DNA of 64,000 nt from an uncultured Bacteroidia bacterium (lineage in GTDB: Bacteria; Bacteroidota; Bacteroidia; Bacteroidales; UBA932), in the NCBI GenBank assembly GCA_902774145.1, contig CACYHC010000015.1:1-64000 (forward strand). Reading direction: 5' to 3'. The position numbers were made by a program, and so were the translations under genes. Positions 8,063-16,177 of the stretch are shown piece after piece; within the stretch, counting starts at the first letter, position 1, and every line of letters starts with the position of its first letter. A model generated the notes under the pieces. The model saw nothing but the letters and a program-made list of their open reading frames with translations. It was not told where the DNA came from and did not search any database.

Positions 8063-10463
8063 CGAGAATCGCTTGCAGTGAATCCAGGTCCGGGACCAGT
8101 ACCTGCCGGGGTTTCGAACCTTCCTGCGGTCCTACGATGCCCGCGGCTTCCAGCTGGTCCATTACACGGCCTGCCTTTGCATAACCCATGCCTAACTTGC
8201 GCTGGAGGTCCGAAGTGGAGCCGCGCTGCGTGGTGACAATCATCTTTGCCGCTTCCTCGAAGCGGTCGTCCACTTCGCGCATATCGATGGAAACGCCGCC
8301 CGCCTCGCCGCTGCCGTCATTGACTTCCGGCAGGTAGTAAGGCGTATTGTAGCTGCGTCCATAGCCTTTTTGCGCGCCGATGAAGGCCGTAATCTTCTCG
8401 GTCTCCTCGCCGCTGATGAAGGCGCACTGCAGGCGCTCGTTGTCGATACCGGCGGAAAGCAGCATATCTCCGCGGCCGATGAGTTTTTCGGCGCCGGGCG
8501 CGTCCAGGATGGTCTGCGAGTCGATGCGGGAGGCCACGCGGAACGCGATGCGCAACGGGAAGTTCGCCTTGATCTGTCCGGAAATGACGTCCACCGAGGG
8601 GCGCTGGGTGGCGAGGATGACGTGCAGGCCCGCCGCGCGGCCCTTCTGGGCCAGACGGATGATCGAGTTGATGATGCTCCTGCTCGATGCGCGGGCTTCC
8701 GCGGAACCGCCGGCGGACATCGTCAGGTCCGCGAACTCGTCCACGATGGTGACGATGTAGGGGAGGAAGCGGTGTCCTTCGTCGGAACGCAGGTGGTGGG
8801 CCTTGTATTTCTCGTTGTAAAGGGTAATCTTGTTGACGCCCGCCAGGCTCAGGAGCTGGTAGCGTTCATCCATTTCCACGCAGAGGGAACGCAGGACTTT
8901 TTCCGCGTCCTTGGGGTTCTTGACAATGGCCTTGTTGACCTCGTCCGCCTCGGAATTTTCCGGCATTACGGCCAGGTAGTGGTGCAGCAGGTCGCCGTAG
9001 GCGGAGAATTCCACCATCTTCGGGTCGATGAAGACGAACTTCAGCTCGGAGGGGTGCTTGCTGTAGAGCAGGGAAGCCACCAGGACGTTCAGTCCTACGG
9101 ATTTTCCCTGTTTGGTGGCGCCGGCAATCAGCAGGTGCGGCGCTTCCGCCAGGTCGAAGACATTGACTTTCTGTTGAATCGTGTAGCCGATGGCGACGGG
9201 CAATTCCGCCTTGGTCTTGCGGAAGGCGTCGTCATTGAGCATCGACTTGAGCGCCACGGTGGCGGCGTGGTCGTTGGCGACCTCGATGCCCACCGAATCC
9301 GGCAGGGCGATCACGCGCACGCCCTTGGCGTTCATATTCATCGCAATGTCTTCCTGGAGCCGTTTGATATCGGCGATGCGCACGCCAGGCGCGGGATAGA
9401 CCTTATAGAGGGTGACCGTCGGTCCGACGACCGCCTTGACGTCCGAAATCTGAATCTTGTAGTTGGCCAGGGCTGTGCGGATACGGTTGTTGTTGCGGTT
9501 CAGTTCCTCGTCGGAGACTTCCCGGTTGCCGCTGTTGTAACTTTCCAGCAGGTCCAGTCCGGGGAACTTGTACTTGGGCAGGCCGTCCGGCGGGTCCAGC
9601 CGGTTGTCGATGGGCTTGAGAGGTTCGTGGACTTCTTTTTCCAGGTCGTCGGTACGGATGGCCTCGAATGAGCCTTCGGCCGGATCCGCCTGGATTTCCT
9701 CGTCCGCACTTTCGGGTTCGGGCTCCTGTTCCGGCTCGGGTTCAACCTCGGGTTCCGGTTCGGGTTCCGGCTCTTCGTCCTGCGCTTCGGAGAAGGCCTC
9801 ACGGGCCGCCCGGCGCTGTTCGCGCCGCTCGGCGCGCGCCGCTTTGCGCCGCTCCTTCTCCTCGCGCAGCGCCTCCTCTTCCTCCGCGCTGCGGGGTTTG
9901 CCGATGCCGCCCAGCCAGCGGTTGAACGCGTTGCTGCAGAAGAACAGGACACAGGCGACGAGCAGGGCGATTACCACGCCGGTGATGATATCTCCCATCA
10001 GGTGGGTGAACGCCGCCACGACGCTGGCGCCGCAGGCCCCGCCCAGGCCATAGCCCAGGGCCCCGCCCAGACCGGCCAGTTTGCCGGCGTAGGCCAGCAC
10101 AAGGCTGGCTACGAAGGCGCCGGCCAGGGAAACCAGGGCGCTTTTTAGCAGCGAGGGCTCCCATTTTTCCAAGAAGAAACGGCAGAACAGGGAAAGGGGA
10201 ATGACCAGGAGCAGAAAGGCTCCCGGACCGAAGCAGCGGCCGACAAACAGCCAGGCGGCCCACCAGCCGAACTTGCCGGCGGTGTTGTGTACCGCCGCCA
10301 TTTTCTCCCCGCTGTCCAGCAGGCTCATATCCGCCTTCCAGGTAAACAGGTAGGAAAGAAACGCCGTGAATAAAAACAGCGTCAGGGCGCCGAAGCAGAG
10401 TCCGGCGATTTTGCGCGCGGCTTCCCTGCGCTCGTCATCCCAGTTGTCCCAGAAAAATCTCAT
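8046..10463 (-). CDS. ftsK: DNA translocase FtsK/SpoIIIE
   Basis: An 805-aa septal DNA pump for chromosome segregation. The N-terminus has four membrane segments, then a charged linker with a run of Glu-Pro repeats (about residues 225-260). The RecA-like motor has Walker A GATKQGKS near residue 450, and Walker B lies near IVDEFADL. The C-terminal winged-helix gamma domain (RGSTSDLQRKLGMGYAKAGR) reads DNA polarity signals. The 5' end overlaps the DUF4290 gene by 4 nt. Confidence 0.95.
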   Translation of the reverse strand: MRFFWDNWDDERREAARKIAGLCFGALTLFLFTAFLSYLFTWKADMSLLDSGEKMAAVHNTAGKFGWWAAWLFVGRCFGPGAFLLLVIPLSLFCRFFLEKWEPSLLKSALVSLAGAFVASLVLAYAGKLAGLGGALGYGLGGACGASVVAAFTHLMGDIITGVVIALLVACVLFFCSNAFNRWLGGIGKPRSAEEEEALREEKERRKAARAERREQRRAAREAFSEAQDEEPEPEPEPEVEPEPEQEPEPESADEEIQADPAEGSFEAIRTDDLEKEVHEPLKPIDNRLDPPDGLPKYKFPGLDLLESYNSGNREVSDEELNRNNNRIRTALANYKIQISDVKAVVGPTVTLYKVYPAPGVRIADIKRLQEDIAMNMNAKGVRVIALPDSVGIEVANDHAATVALKSMLNDDAFRKTKAELPVAIGYTIQQKVNVFDLAEAPHLLIAGATKQGKSVGLNVLVASLLYSKHPSELKFVFIDPKMVEFSAYGDLLHHYLAVMPENSEADEVNKAIVKNPKDAEKVLRSLCVEMDERYQLLSLAGVNKITLYNEKYKAHHLRSDEGHRFLPYIVTIVDEFADLTMSAGGSAEARASSRSIINSIIRLAQKGRAAGLHVILATQRPSVDVISGQIKANFPLRIAFRVASRIDSQTILDAPGAEKLIGRGDMLLSAGIDNERLQCAFISGEETEKITAFIGAQKGYGRSYNTPYYLPEVNDGSGEAGGVSIDMREVDDRFEEAAKMIVTTQRGSTSDLQRKLGMGYAKAGRVMDQLEAAGIVGPQEGSKPRQVLVPDLDSLQAILDAYKH

Positions 10464-11110
10464 TTCTTGCGGCCCTTGAATTTTTTGCGGGAATCGCGGT
10501 TGCCTTTCCCAAATCCGTTGTTCATCCCCAGGTTGGGACGGGAGAAACTGGCGTCGGCGGCAATCTTGTCCAGGGTCATTCCCTCGGGAACCTTGAGCCG
10601 TCCGCCGGCCAGCTTTTCAATGTCGTTGAATATGGTCTCGTCCGCGACGCTGTCCTTGTTCCAGATCAGGTACTGCTGGCGCATATAGACCGCCAGGGCG
10701 CGGATCAGGCTGGTCTTCACCTCGCCCTCCGGCTCTTCGCAGATCAGGTCGATGATTTTTTCGATGTTGCGTCCGTAATGTGCGGCACGGATGCGCGTGT
10801 CCTTCATCGGAAGGGGAACGGGACGGGTGGTGAACTGGACCTCCTCCGGTGCAGGCCAGGGGGAGTCGATGTCCAGATCCGGACCGGCCATCAGGTAGAG
10901 ATGGTCCCAGAGTTTGTGCTCGAAGCTTTCCTTGTCCTGGCTGTGCGACTGGGCGCAGAGAATGGCCATCGCACGGACAATCGCCGCCGCCTGCGCGCTG
11001 CGTTTTTCGCGGTCTTCGATGTCCTTCAGGCCCTCCGCCATTTCCAGGATATAGCGGCCGTATTCGGGCATCTTGATCGGTTCTTTTTCGGTATTGTAAT
11101 AGAGTTTCAT
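10460..11110 (-). CDS. DUF4290 family protein
   Basis: A 216-aa soluble protein, mostly helical. The start (MKLYYNTEKEPIKMPEYGR) and the Lys/Arg-rich C-terminal tail (about 190-216) match the Bacteroidetes-restricted DUF4290 family. Function is unknown; the basic tail may bind nucleic acid (inference). It is coupled by a 4-nt overlap to ftsK. A TATCTTTG -7 box on the minus strand (11139-11132) lies about 21 nt before the ATG. Confidence 0.8.
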   Translation of the reverse strand: MKLYYNTEKEPIKMPEYGRYILEMAEGLKDIEDREKRSAQAAAIVRAMAILCAQSHSQDKESFEHKLWDHLYLMAGPDLDIDSPWPAPEEVQFTTRPVPLPMKDTRIRAAHYGRNIEKIIDLICEEPEGEVKTSLIRALAVYMRQQYLIWNKDSVADETIFNDIEKLAGGRLKVPEGMTLDKIAADASFSRPNLGMNNGFGKGNRDSRKKFKGRKK

Positions 11111-11131
11111 CGGTCTTTAGGTTGAGAGTGA

Positions 11132-11161
11132 CAAAGATAACGAAAAAAATTCATACATTTG
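11132..11161. promoter_or_regulatory. Divergent -7 boxes (DUF4290 / HPrK-like operon)
   Basis: TATCTTTG on the minus strand (11139-11132) drives DUF4290-ftsK-lolA. TACATTTG on the plus strand (11154-11161) lies 20 nt before the ATG at 11182 and is the only visible promoter for the whole 11182-16177 operon. Confidence 0.55.
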
Positions 11162-11181
11162 TAAGTTAAAAGAAAAATGGA

Positions 11182-12060
11182 ATGACAAAATCGTATCAGG
11201 TCGCAGGACATATTTTCAATCTCTGTCTGCCCGATGATTTTCCGTTCTGGGAGGGGTTGGATGCCTATTCGCCCTTCGAGGTGCCGCCGTGCGACGCGCC
11301 GGTCTTCACGCTCGAAGTCGCGCCGGAACCCGTCAGCGCGGAAGGGAAGGAAAAAGTCTTCGACGCGCCGACCGAAGCGGGAGAAACCGTCATCAAACTA
11401 TACCGGGGGCCGCAGGACTGGGTGTTCGAGATGTCTCCGGACGCCCGTATCCATACGGTGGCCTTACTTTCCGCCGAACCGGATTTCAGTCGCGGAAAGG
11501 TGCATTTCGTGTCGCGCACGCGCCGCTCGGTGCTTTTCGCCATCAACAATTCCCTGATGTTGATCTTCGCTTTCCGTACCGCGGGCCTCGGGACGCTGGA
11601 AATGCACGCGTCGGTCATCATGAACGGCGGACGGGCGTTCCTCTTCCTCGCAAAGAGCGGTACGGGCAAGAGCACGCACAGCCAGCTCTGGCTGAAGAAC
11701 GTTCCGGGCAGCGAACTGCTCAATGACGACAATCCCATCGTCCGCGTCCACGAAGATGGCAGCGTCAAGGTGTACGGCTCTCCGTGGAGCGGCAAAACTC
11801 CCTGTTATAAAAACCTCGTCGCAGATGCCGGGGCCTTCGTGCAAATCCGCCGCTGCGCGGAAAACAAAATCACCCGCCTCTCGGTATTCGAGGCCTATGT
11901 GCTGCTCTATACCTCCTCGTCAGGGCTGAAAACGGACAGCGTCCTGGCGGACGGCCTGCACGCGACGATGGAGAAAATCGCCGTGGGCTGCCCATGTTTC
12001 GTGTTGGACTGCCGTCCCGACGACGAAGCGGCCCTGGTCTGTTCCCAAGCGGTCCTGTAG
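11182..12060 (+). CDS. HPr-kinase/phosphorylase-like P-loop protein
   Basis: A 292-aa protein with an HPrK C-terminal-like domain. His142 sits at the start of the fold (MHASVIMNGG), Walker A is KSGTGKST (158-165), and an acidic NDDN follows at 181-184. This resembles the HprK-like kinases of lasso-peptide and other PqqD-associated clusters, some of which phosphorylate the peptide product. The first ~130 residues are unlike HPrK. It is the first gene of a compressed operon: the peptidase gene begins at the next base. Substrate unknown; a peptide substrate is inferred from neighbours. Confidence 0.7.
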   Translation: MTKSYQVAGHIFNLCLPDDFPFWEGLDAYSPFEVPPCDAPVFTLEVAPEPVSAEGKEKVFDAPTEAGETVIKLYRGPQDWVFEMSPDARIHTVALLSAEPDFSRGKVHFVSRTRRSVLFAINNSLMLIFAFRTAGLGTLEMHASVIMNGGRAFLFLAKSGTGKSTHSQLWLKNVPGSELLNDDNPIVRVHEDGSVKVYGSPWSGKTPCYKNLVADAGAFVQIRRCAENKITRLSVFEAYVLLYTSSSGLKTDSVLADGLHATMEKIAVGCPCFVLDCRPDDEAALVCSQAVL

Positions 12061-12552
12061 ATGAAAACGCCGCAGAAGCTCATATTGCCCAATGCCGACC
12101 TGCTCGGCGAAGTCGTGCGCCTGCTCGGCGAGGGAAAGGAGGTGATCCTTTCCACCAAGGGCGCCAGTATGATGCCGTTCATCCACACCAACCGCGACAG
12201 CGTGCTGCTGGTGCGCCGCGACCGTCCGCAGGTCGGGGACATCGCGCTCGGGGAGATTGCGCCGTCCCGCTATGTCCTGCACCGGATTGCCGCCATCGAC
12301 GGAGAGAAGGTGACCCTGCGCGGCGACGGAAACCTCCGGGGCACGGAGCGCTGCCGCCTGGACCGTATTCACGGGGTCGCCGTGCAGATTATCCGTCCGA
12401 ACGGGAAGGTCATCGACGCGGAGGCCCCGCGGTTCAAAAAGCGTGTGGCGCGCTGGAATGCGCTGCCCGTGAGCGCACGGCACCTTTTCCTGGCGCTGTA
12501 CCGCCGTCTCCTCCGCATTCCCAAAAATGTCAATCAAATGCCAAAACAATAG
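12061..12552 (+). CDS. S24/S26-type signal peptidase-like protein
   Basis: A 163-aa protein with the S26 catalytic Ser motif GASMMP (Ser36) and a His in YVLHRI (His74), where bacterial Lep enzymes have Lys. It therefore looks like the Ser-His (SipW/Sec11-like) type, followed by the RGDGN box at 87-91. No N-terminal membrane anchor is visible; a hydrophobic stretch near 120-135 is weak. In this operon it may cleave a leader peptide, as S24/S26 proteins accompany PqqD-like proteins in several Bacteroidetes loci. It abuts the HPrK-like gene and lies 2 nt before pqqD-like. Confidence 0.7.
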   Translation: MKTPQKLILPNADLLGEVVRLLGEGKEVILSTKGASMMPFIHTNRDSVLLVRRDRPQVGDIALGEIAPSRYVLHRIAAIDGEKVTLRGDGNLRGTERCRLDRIHGVAVQIIRPNGKVIDAEAPRFKKRVARWNALPVSARHLFLALYRRLLRIPKNVNQMPKQ

Positions 12553-12554
12553 GT

Positions 12555-12824
12555 ATGAAAACTGTAGAAGGATTCCGGCTCAGGCCGCTGGGCGCTGAGT
12601 TTATTGTGACCGGCGAAAGCATCAAGCAGGTCAATTTCAACAAGATGATTTCCCTCAACGAGAGCGCCGCCTACCTGTGGCGCGAGGTCGAGGGCCGCGA
12701 CTTCAGCGTGGAAGACCTGGCGGACCTGCTGGTGGCCCGTTACGAAATCGACCGTGAAACCGCCCTGAAAGACTCCGACGCCATCGCGCAGAAGTGGCTG
12801 GAGGCGGGCATCGTCGAAGCTTGA
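12555..12824 (+). CDS. PqqD-family peptide-binding protein
   Basis: An 89-aa stand-alone PqqD-like (RRE) protein. PqqD domains bind the leader of a ribosomally made precursor peptide and present it to modifying enzymes. The family pattern is visible as NESAAYLWREVEG (residues 35-47) followed by a winged-helix region DLADLLVARYEID. The ATG is 2 nt after the peptidase stop. The longer open frame from 11994 is a shadow. No radical-SAM or cyclase partner is adjacent. Confidence 0.78.
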   Translation: MKTVEGFRLRPLGAEFIVTGESIKQVNFNKMISLNESAAYLWREVEGRDFSVEDLADLLVARYEIDRETALKDSDAIAQKWLEAGIVEA

Positions 12825-12828
12825 GCGA

Positions 12829-14496
12829 ATGAGGGACTTCCGTTCCTGCCTGCGGTCCCTGGGGCGTAAGATGCGTCACATCCGGCCGGAACTTACGTTG
12901 AGCGTAAGCATCGGCCTGTTGAACGTGGCGGCGTCCCTGGGCTTTGTCTGGGCGTCGAAGCGGGTGGTGGATATCGCGACCGGCAGTGTCGACGCTTCCT
13001 TCGGGAAGGCCGTCGCGCTGATGGTAGGCATTATGCTCTTCGAAATCCTCCTCCGGACCCTCGAACGCTGGTGGAACGGCTATCTGACCGTCGGCACGCA
13101 GAACCGGATGCGGCAATACCTGTTCGGCCGCATTATGCGCAGCGTCTGGCAAGGGCGCGAAAAAATGCATAGCGGCGATGCCGTCAACCGGCTTGAGGAA
13201 GACATCCGTGTCTGCGTCGATTTCATCTGCTCGACCGTCCCGGAGTGCATCGTGACCCTCGCGCAGCTCATTGCCGCCGCCGCGTTCCTCTTTGTCCTGT
13301 CGCCCTCGCTGGCGTGGATTCTGATCCTGATTATGCCGGTCGCCGTACTGGGCAGCCGGCTCTTTTTCCGCCGGATGCGGCAGATTACCGGACAGATCCG
13401 GGCAGGGGATAGTGCGGTACAGGGCTTTATGCAGGAGATCCTGCAGCACCGTATCCTCATCCGGACGCTTTCCGGAACGGACGGGGTGCTTAAGCGGCTT
13501 GCCGCCCTGCAGGCCTATGTCAAGCAGCGTACGGTCAGCCGTCTGGGCTACGGTGCCGTTTCGCGCCTCTTCATCAGCGCCGGTTTTGCCGCCGGCTATG
13601 CCACGGCCTTTTTCTGGGGCGCCTTCGGACTGAAGGAAGGGACGGTGACCTATGGTATGATGGTCGCTTTCCTGCAGCTGGTGAGCCGTGTGCAACGTCC
13701 GGTGGCCGATATCACCCGGCACATTCCTTCGTTCATCAAGGCGCTTTCCTCGGAAGAACGCCTGATGGAACTCGATGAACTGGAGCAGGAAAACGAAGGG
13801 GAGGGCATCCGCTTTCCCGGTGCGCCGGGCCTGCGCGTCAGCGCCCTGGAATATCGCTATCCCGATGCGGAAAAACCCGTCCTCAAGGGGCTGGACTTCG
13901 ATTTCAAGCCCGGCAGCGTGACCGTCGTCACCGGACCCACCGGGGCGGGGAAGAGCACGCTGACCCGCATCCTGCTGGGGCTGCTGCAGCCCACTTCGGG
14001 CAGTGCCGTCCTCTATCCTGCGGACGGCGACAATACCCTGGAAGCGCCCCTCAGCGCCGATACGCGCTGTAACTTTATGTATGTTCCGCAGGGCAATTCC
14101 CTGATGAGCGGGACGGTGCGCGGCAATCTCCTGCTCGCCGATCCCAAGGCGGACGACGCGCGGCTTGCGGAAGTCCTGCACACCGCGGCGGCGGATTTCG
14201 TCTTTACCTTGCCGAAGGGGCTGGATACACCCTGCGCCGAGATTGGTGCCGGCCTGAGCGAAGGCCAGGCCCAGCGCATCGCCATTGCAAGGGCGCTGCT
14301 CCGTCCCGGCGGCGTGCTGATCCTGGACGAAGCGACCTCCGCGCTGGATGCGGAGACGGAATCCCTTCTCCTGGACCGGCTGGCAGCCCATTGCAAGGGG
14401 AACAAGACGCTCATTTGCGTCACGCACCGCGATGCGGTGTCCCGCCTCGCGGACGCCGAACTTTCTATTCCCGACATTCTCCATACACACGCTTGA
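12829..14496 (+). CDS. ABC exporter, fused membrane and ATPase domains
   Basis: A 555-aa half-transporter of the exporter type. A six-helix membrane domain (about residues 20-310) precedes an ATPase domain with Walker A TGPTGAGKST (near 367), signature LSEGQAQRIA (near 477) and Walker B LILDEATS. There is no N-terminal C39 peptidase, so any leader removal would fall to the S26-like protein. It starts 4 nt after the PqqD-like gene. Cargo is not known; a modified peptide is the contextual guess. Confidence 0.85.
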   Translation: MRDFRSCLRSLGRKMRHIRPELTLSVSIGLLNVAASLGFVWASKRVVDIATGSVDASFGKAVALMVGIMLFEILLRTLERWWNGYLTVGTQNRMRQYLFGRIMRSVWQGREKMHSGDAVNRLEEDIRVCVDFICSTVPECIVTLAQLIAAAAFLFVLSPSLAWILILIMPVAVLGSRLFFRRMRQITGQIRAGDSAVQGFMQEILQHRILIRTLSGTDGVLKRLAALQAYVKQRTVSRLGYGAVSRLFISAGFAAGYATAFFWGAFGLKEGTVTYGMMVAFLQLVSRVQRPVADITRHIPSFIKALSSEERLMELDELEQENEGEGIRFPGAPGLRVSALEYRYPDAEKPVLKGLDFDFKPGSVTVVTGPTGAGKSTLTRILLGLLQPTSGSAVLYPADGDNTLEAPLSADTRCNFMYVPQGNSLMSGTVRGNLLLADPKADDARLAEVLHTAAADFVFTLPKGLDTPCAEIGAGLSEGQAQRIAIARALLRPGGVLILDEATSALDAETESLLLDRLAAHCKGNKTLICVTHRDAVSRLADAELSIPDILHTHA

Positions 14497-14497
14497 G

Positions 14498-16177
14498 ATG
14501 AAGTGGTTGAAAAACGGAATGGCTTCCCGTTTGTGGATCGTCATTGTCCCGGCCATCCTGGTGGAATTGGTCTCCGTCCTTCAGTTCCGGTACCTCCACC
14601 GCCTTGTCGAGCAGGAAAGGGATACCCGTTCGGAGATTATCCTCGGGGCTGTCGCCGAGGAAGTGAGCCACAAGCTGGAGCTGGTGGAGACCACGATGCG
14701 TGAAAATCTCTGGGATGTCCGGCACGGACTGGTTCATCCGGATTCGGTGTACCGGATCATTACCCGGCTCATTGATGACAATTCCATCGTACGGGGCGGC
14801 TGCCTGGCTTTCGTGCCCGGCTGTTTTCCTTCCCGCGCAAAACTGTTCGAACCCTATGTGGCCAAGACGGGGGAGGCATATACCGCGCAGCAGATTGCCG
14901 GCCCGGATCACGATTATACCCAGAATCCCGCCTACATCAAGGTGGTGGAAGACGGTTTGCCGGTCTGGTCCGACCCTTATGTCTATGGAACGGACCCGCC
15001 GCAAAGCCTGACGACCTATTCGGCACCGATTCGGGACCTGTCCGGGAACCTCATTGCCGTCTGTGGCCTGGATGTGGACCTCTCCTGGCTGGGTGACGTC
15101 CTGAATGCCCGGCAGCGTTATCCTTCTTCGTTTTGCGTATTGCTTACGGAAAGCGGCGAACTGGTGGCCGGCCCTCCGCGCAGCCGTGCCGAACCCTCCG
15201 AGGTGGCCCGCGTGGTGGAAATCCTGAACGGGGCGCCGATGGACCGGCGTTTCTGCGCCATTCCCCGGACCTGCCTCAAAAATGAGCCGCACTGGCAGTT
15301 GGCGCAGGTGTATTATCGGGATGAAGTCTTCGCCCCGCTGCGTAAGATGCGCCTGCAGCACCTGGTCCTGATGCTGCTGGGTATGGCGATGCTCATCTGG
15401 ATGATCGAGCGCTATGCGCGCAACGAAAACAAGTTGCACCAGGCCTCACTCGAAAAGGCGCGCCTCTCCGGCGAACTTGCCGTCGCCGCGCAGATTCAGG
15501 CGTCGATGCTTCCCCAGTCCTTCCCCGACGGGGTATTCGGCTCCCTGACGCCGGCCCTCGAGGTGGGCGGCGACCTGTATGACTGTTTCGTGCGGGACGA
15601 GCGGATTTTCTTCTGTATCGGCGATGTCAGCGGAAAGGGCATTCCTGCGGCGATGGTGATGGCCGAGGCGCATTCCCTCTTCCGGCTCGTGGCGGAACGG
15701 GAAGACAGTCCCGCCACCATTCTCCTGCGCCTCAACGAGGCCTTCAACAACAACAACGACACCAACCTTTTCATCACCTTCTTCGCGGGCATCCTGGACA
15801 AAAAGGACGGGACGCTGCGCTATTGCAATGCCGGACACGACTATCCCGTGCTGCTGTCCAAAGGAGGGGTTTCCCTGCTGGAAGCCCGCCCCAACCTTCC
15901 GCTCGGTATTTTCCCGAACGTGCCTTATGAAGACGAAAGTCTGGTGCTCGGAGAGGGGGATGCGCTCTTCCTCTATACGGACGGCTTGACGGAAGCCCGC
16001 AATCCGCAGCGGAAACAATTTACCAAGGAGCGGATGCTGGATGTACTCTCCCGCAGCGCCGGTCTCCCGCCGCAGGAACTGGTGGATACGATGCACGAAG
16101 CCGTCGTCCGTTTTGTGGACGGCGCTCCGCAGAGTGACGATCTCACCCTGCTTTGCCTCAAAGGCGCTATTTCGTAA
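14498..16177 (+). CDS. Cache-sensor SpoIIE/PP2C-type phosphatase
   Basis: A 559-aa membrane signalling phosphatase. TM1 (about 10-30) precedes an extracellular dCache-like domain (30-285, with YTQNPAYIKVVEDG and SAPIRDLSGNLIAVCG), TM2 (near 288-308), then a PP2C domain with EVGGDLYD, GDVSGKGIPAAM, NAGHDYP, YTDGLTEA and SDDLTLL metal-site motifs. It starts 1 nt after the ABC gene, so it belongs to the same operon. It would remove phosphate from a Ser/Thr partner in response to an outside signal. The open frame upstream of 14498 overlaps the ABC gene and is not coding. Confidence 0.85.
   Translation: MKWLKNGMASRLWIVIVPAILVELVSVLQFRYLHRLVEQERDTRSEIILGAVAEEVSHKLELVETTMRENLWDVRHGLVHPDSVYRIITRLIDDNSIVRGGCLAFVPGCFPSRAKLFEPYVAKTGEAYTAQQIAGPDHDYTQNPAYIKVVEDGLPVWSDPYVYGTDPPQSLTTYSAPIRDLSGNLIAVCGLDVDLSWLGDVLNARQRYPSSFCVLLTESGELVAGPPRSRAEPSEVARVVEILNGAPMDRRFCAIPRTCLKNEPHWQLAQVYYRDEVFAPLRKMRLQHLVLMLLGMAMLIWMIERYARNENKLHQASLEKARLSGELAVAAQIQASMLPQSFPDGVFGSLTPALEVGGDLYDCFVRDERIFFCIGDVSGKGIPAAMVMAEAHSLFRLVAEREDSPATILLRLNEAFNNNNDTNLFITFFAGILDKKDGTLRYCNAGHDYPVLLSKGGVSLLEARPNLPLGIFPNVPYEDESLVLGEGDALFLYTDGLTEARNPQRKQFTKERMLDVLSRSAGLPPQELVDTMHEAVVRFVDGAPQSDDLTLLCLKGAIS

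Noticed and set aside
9700-9790. Microsatellite or insertion in ftsK
   Set aside because: It is the Glu-Pro-rich linker of FtsK. The frame is intact and such linkers are normal.
11111-11181. RiPP precursor gene before the HPrK-like gene
   Set aside because: Only 71 bases, filled by two -7 boxes, with no usable ORF. The precursor, if any, is elsewhere.
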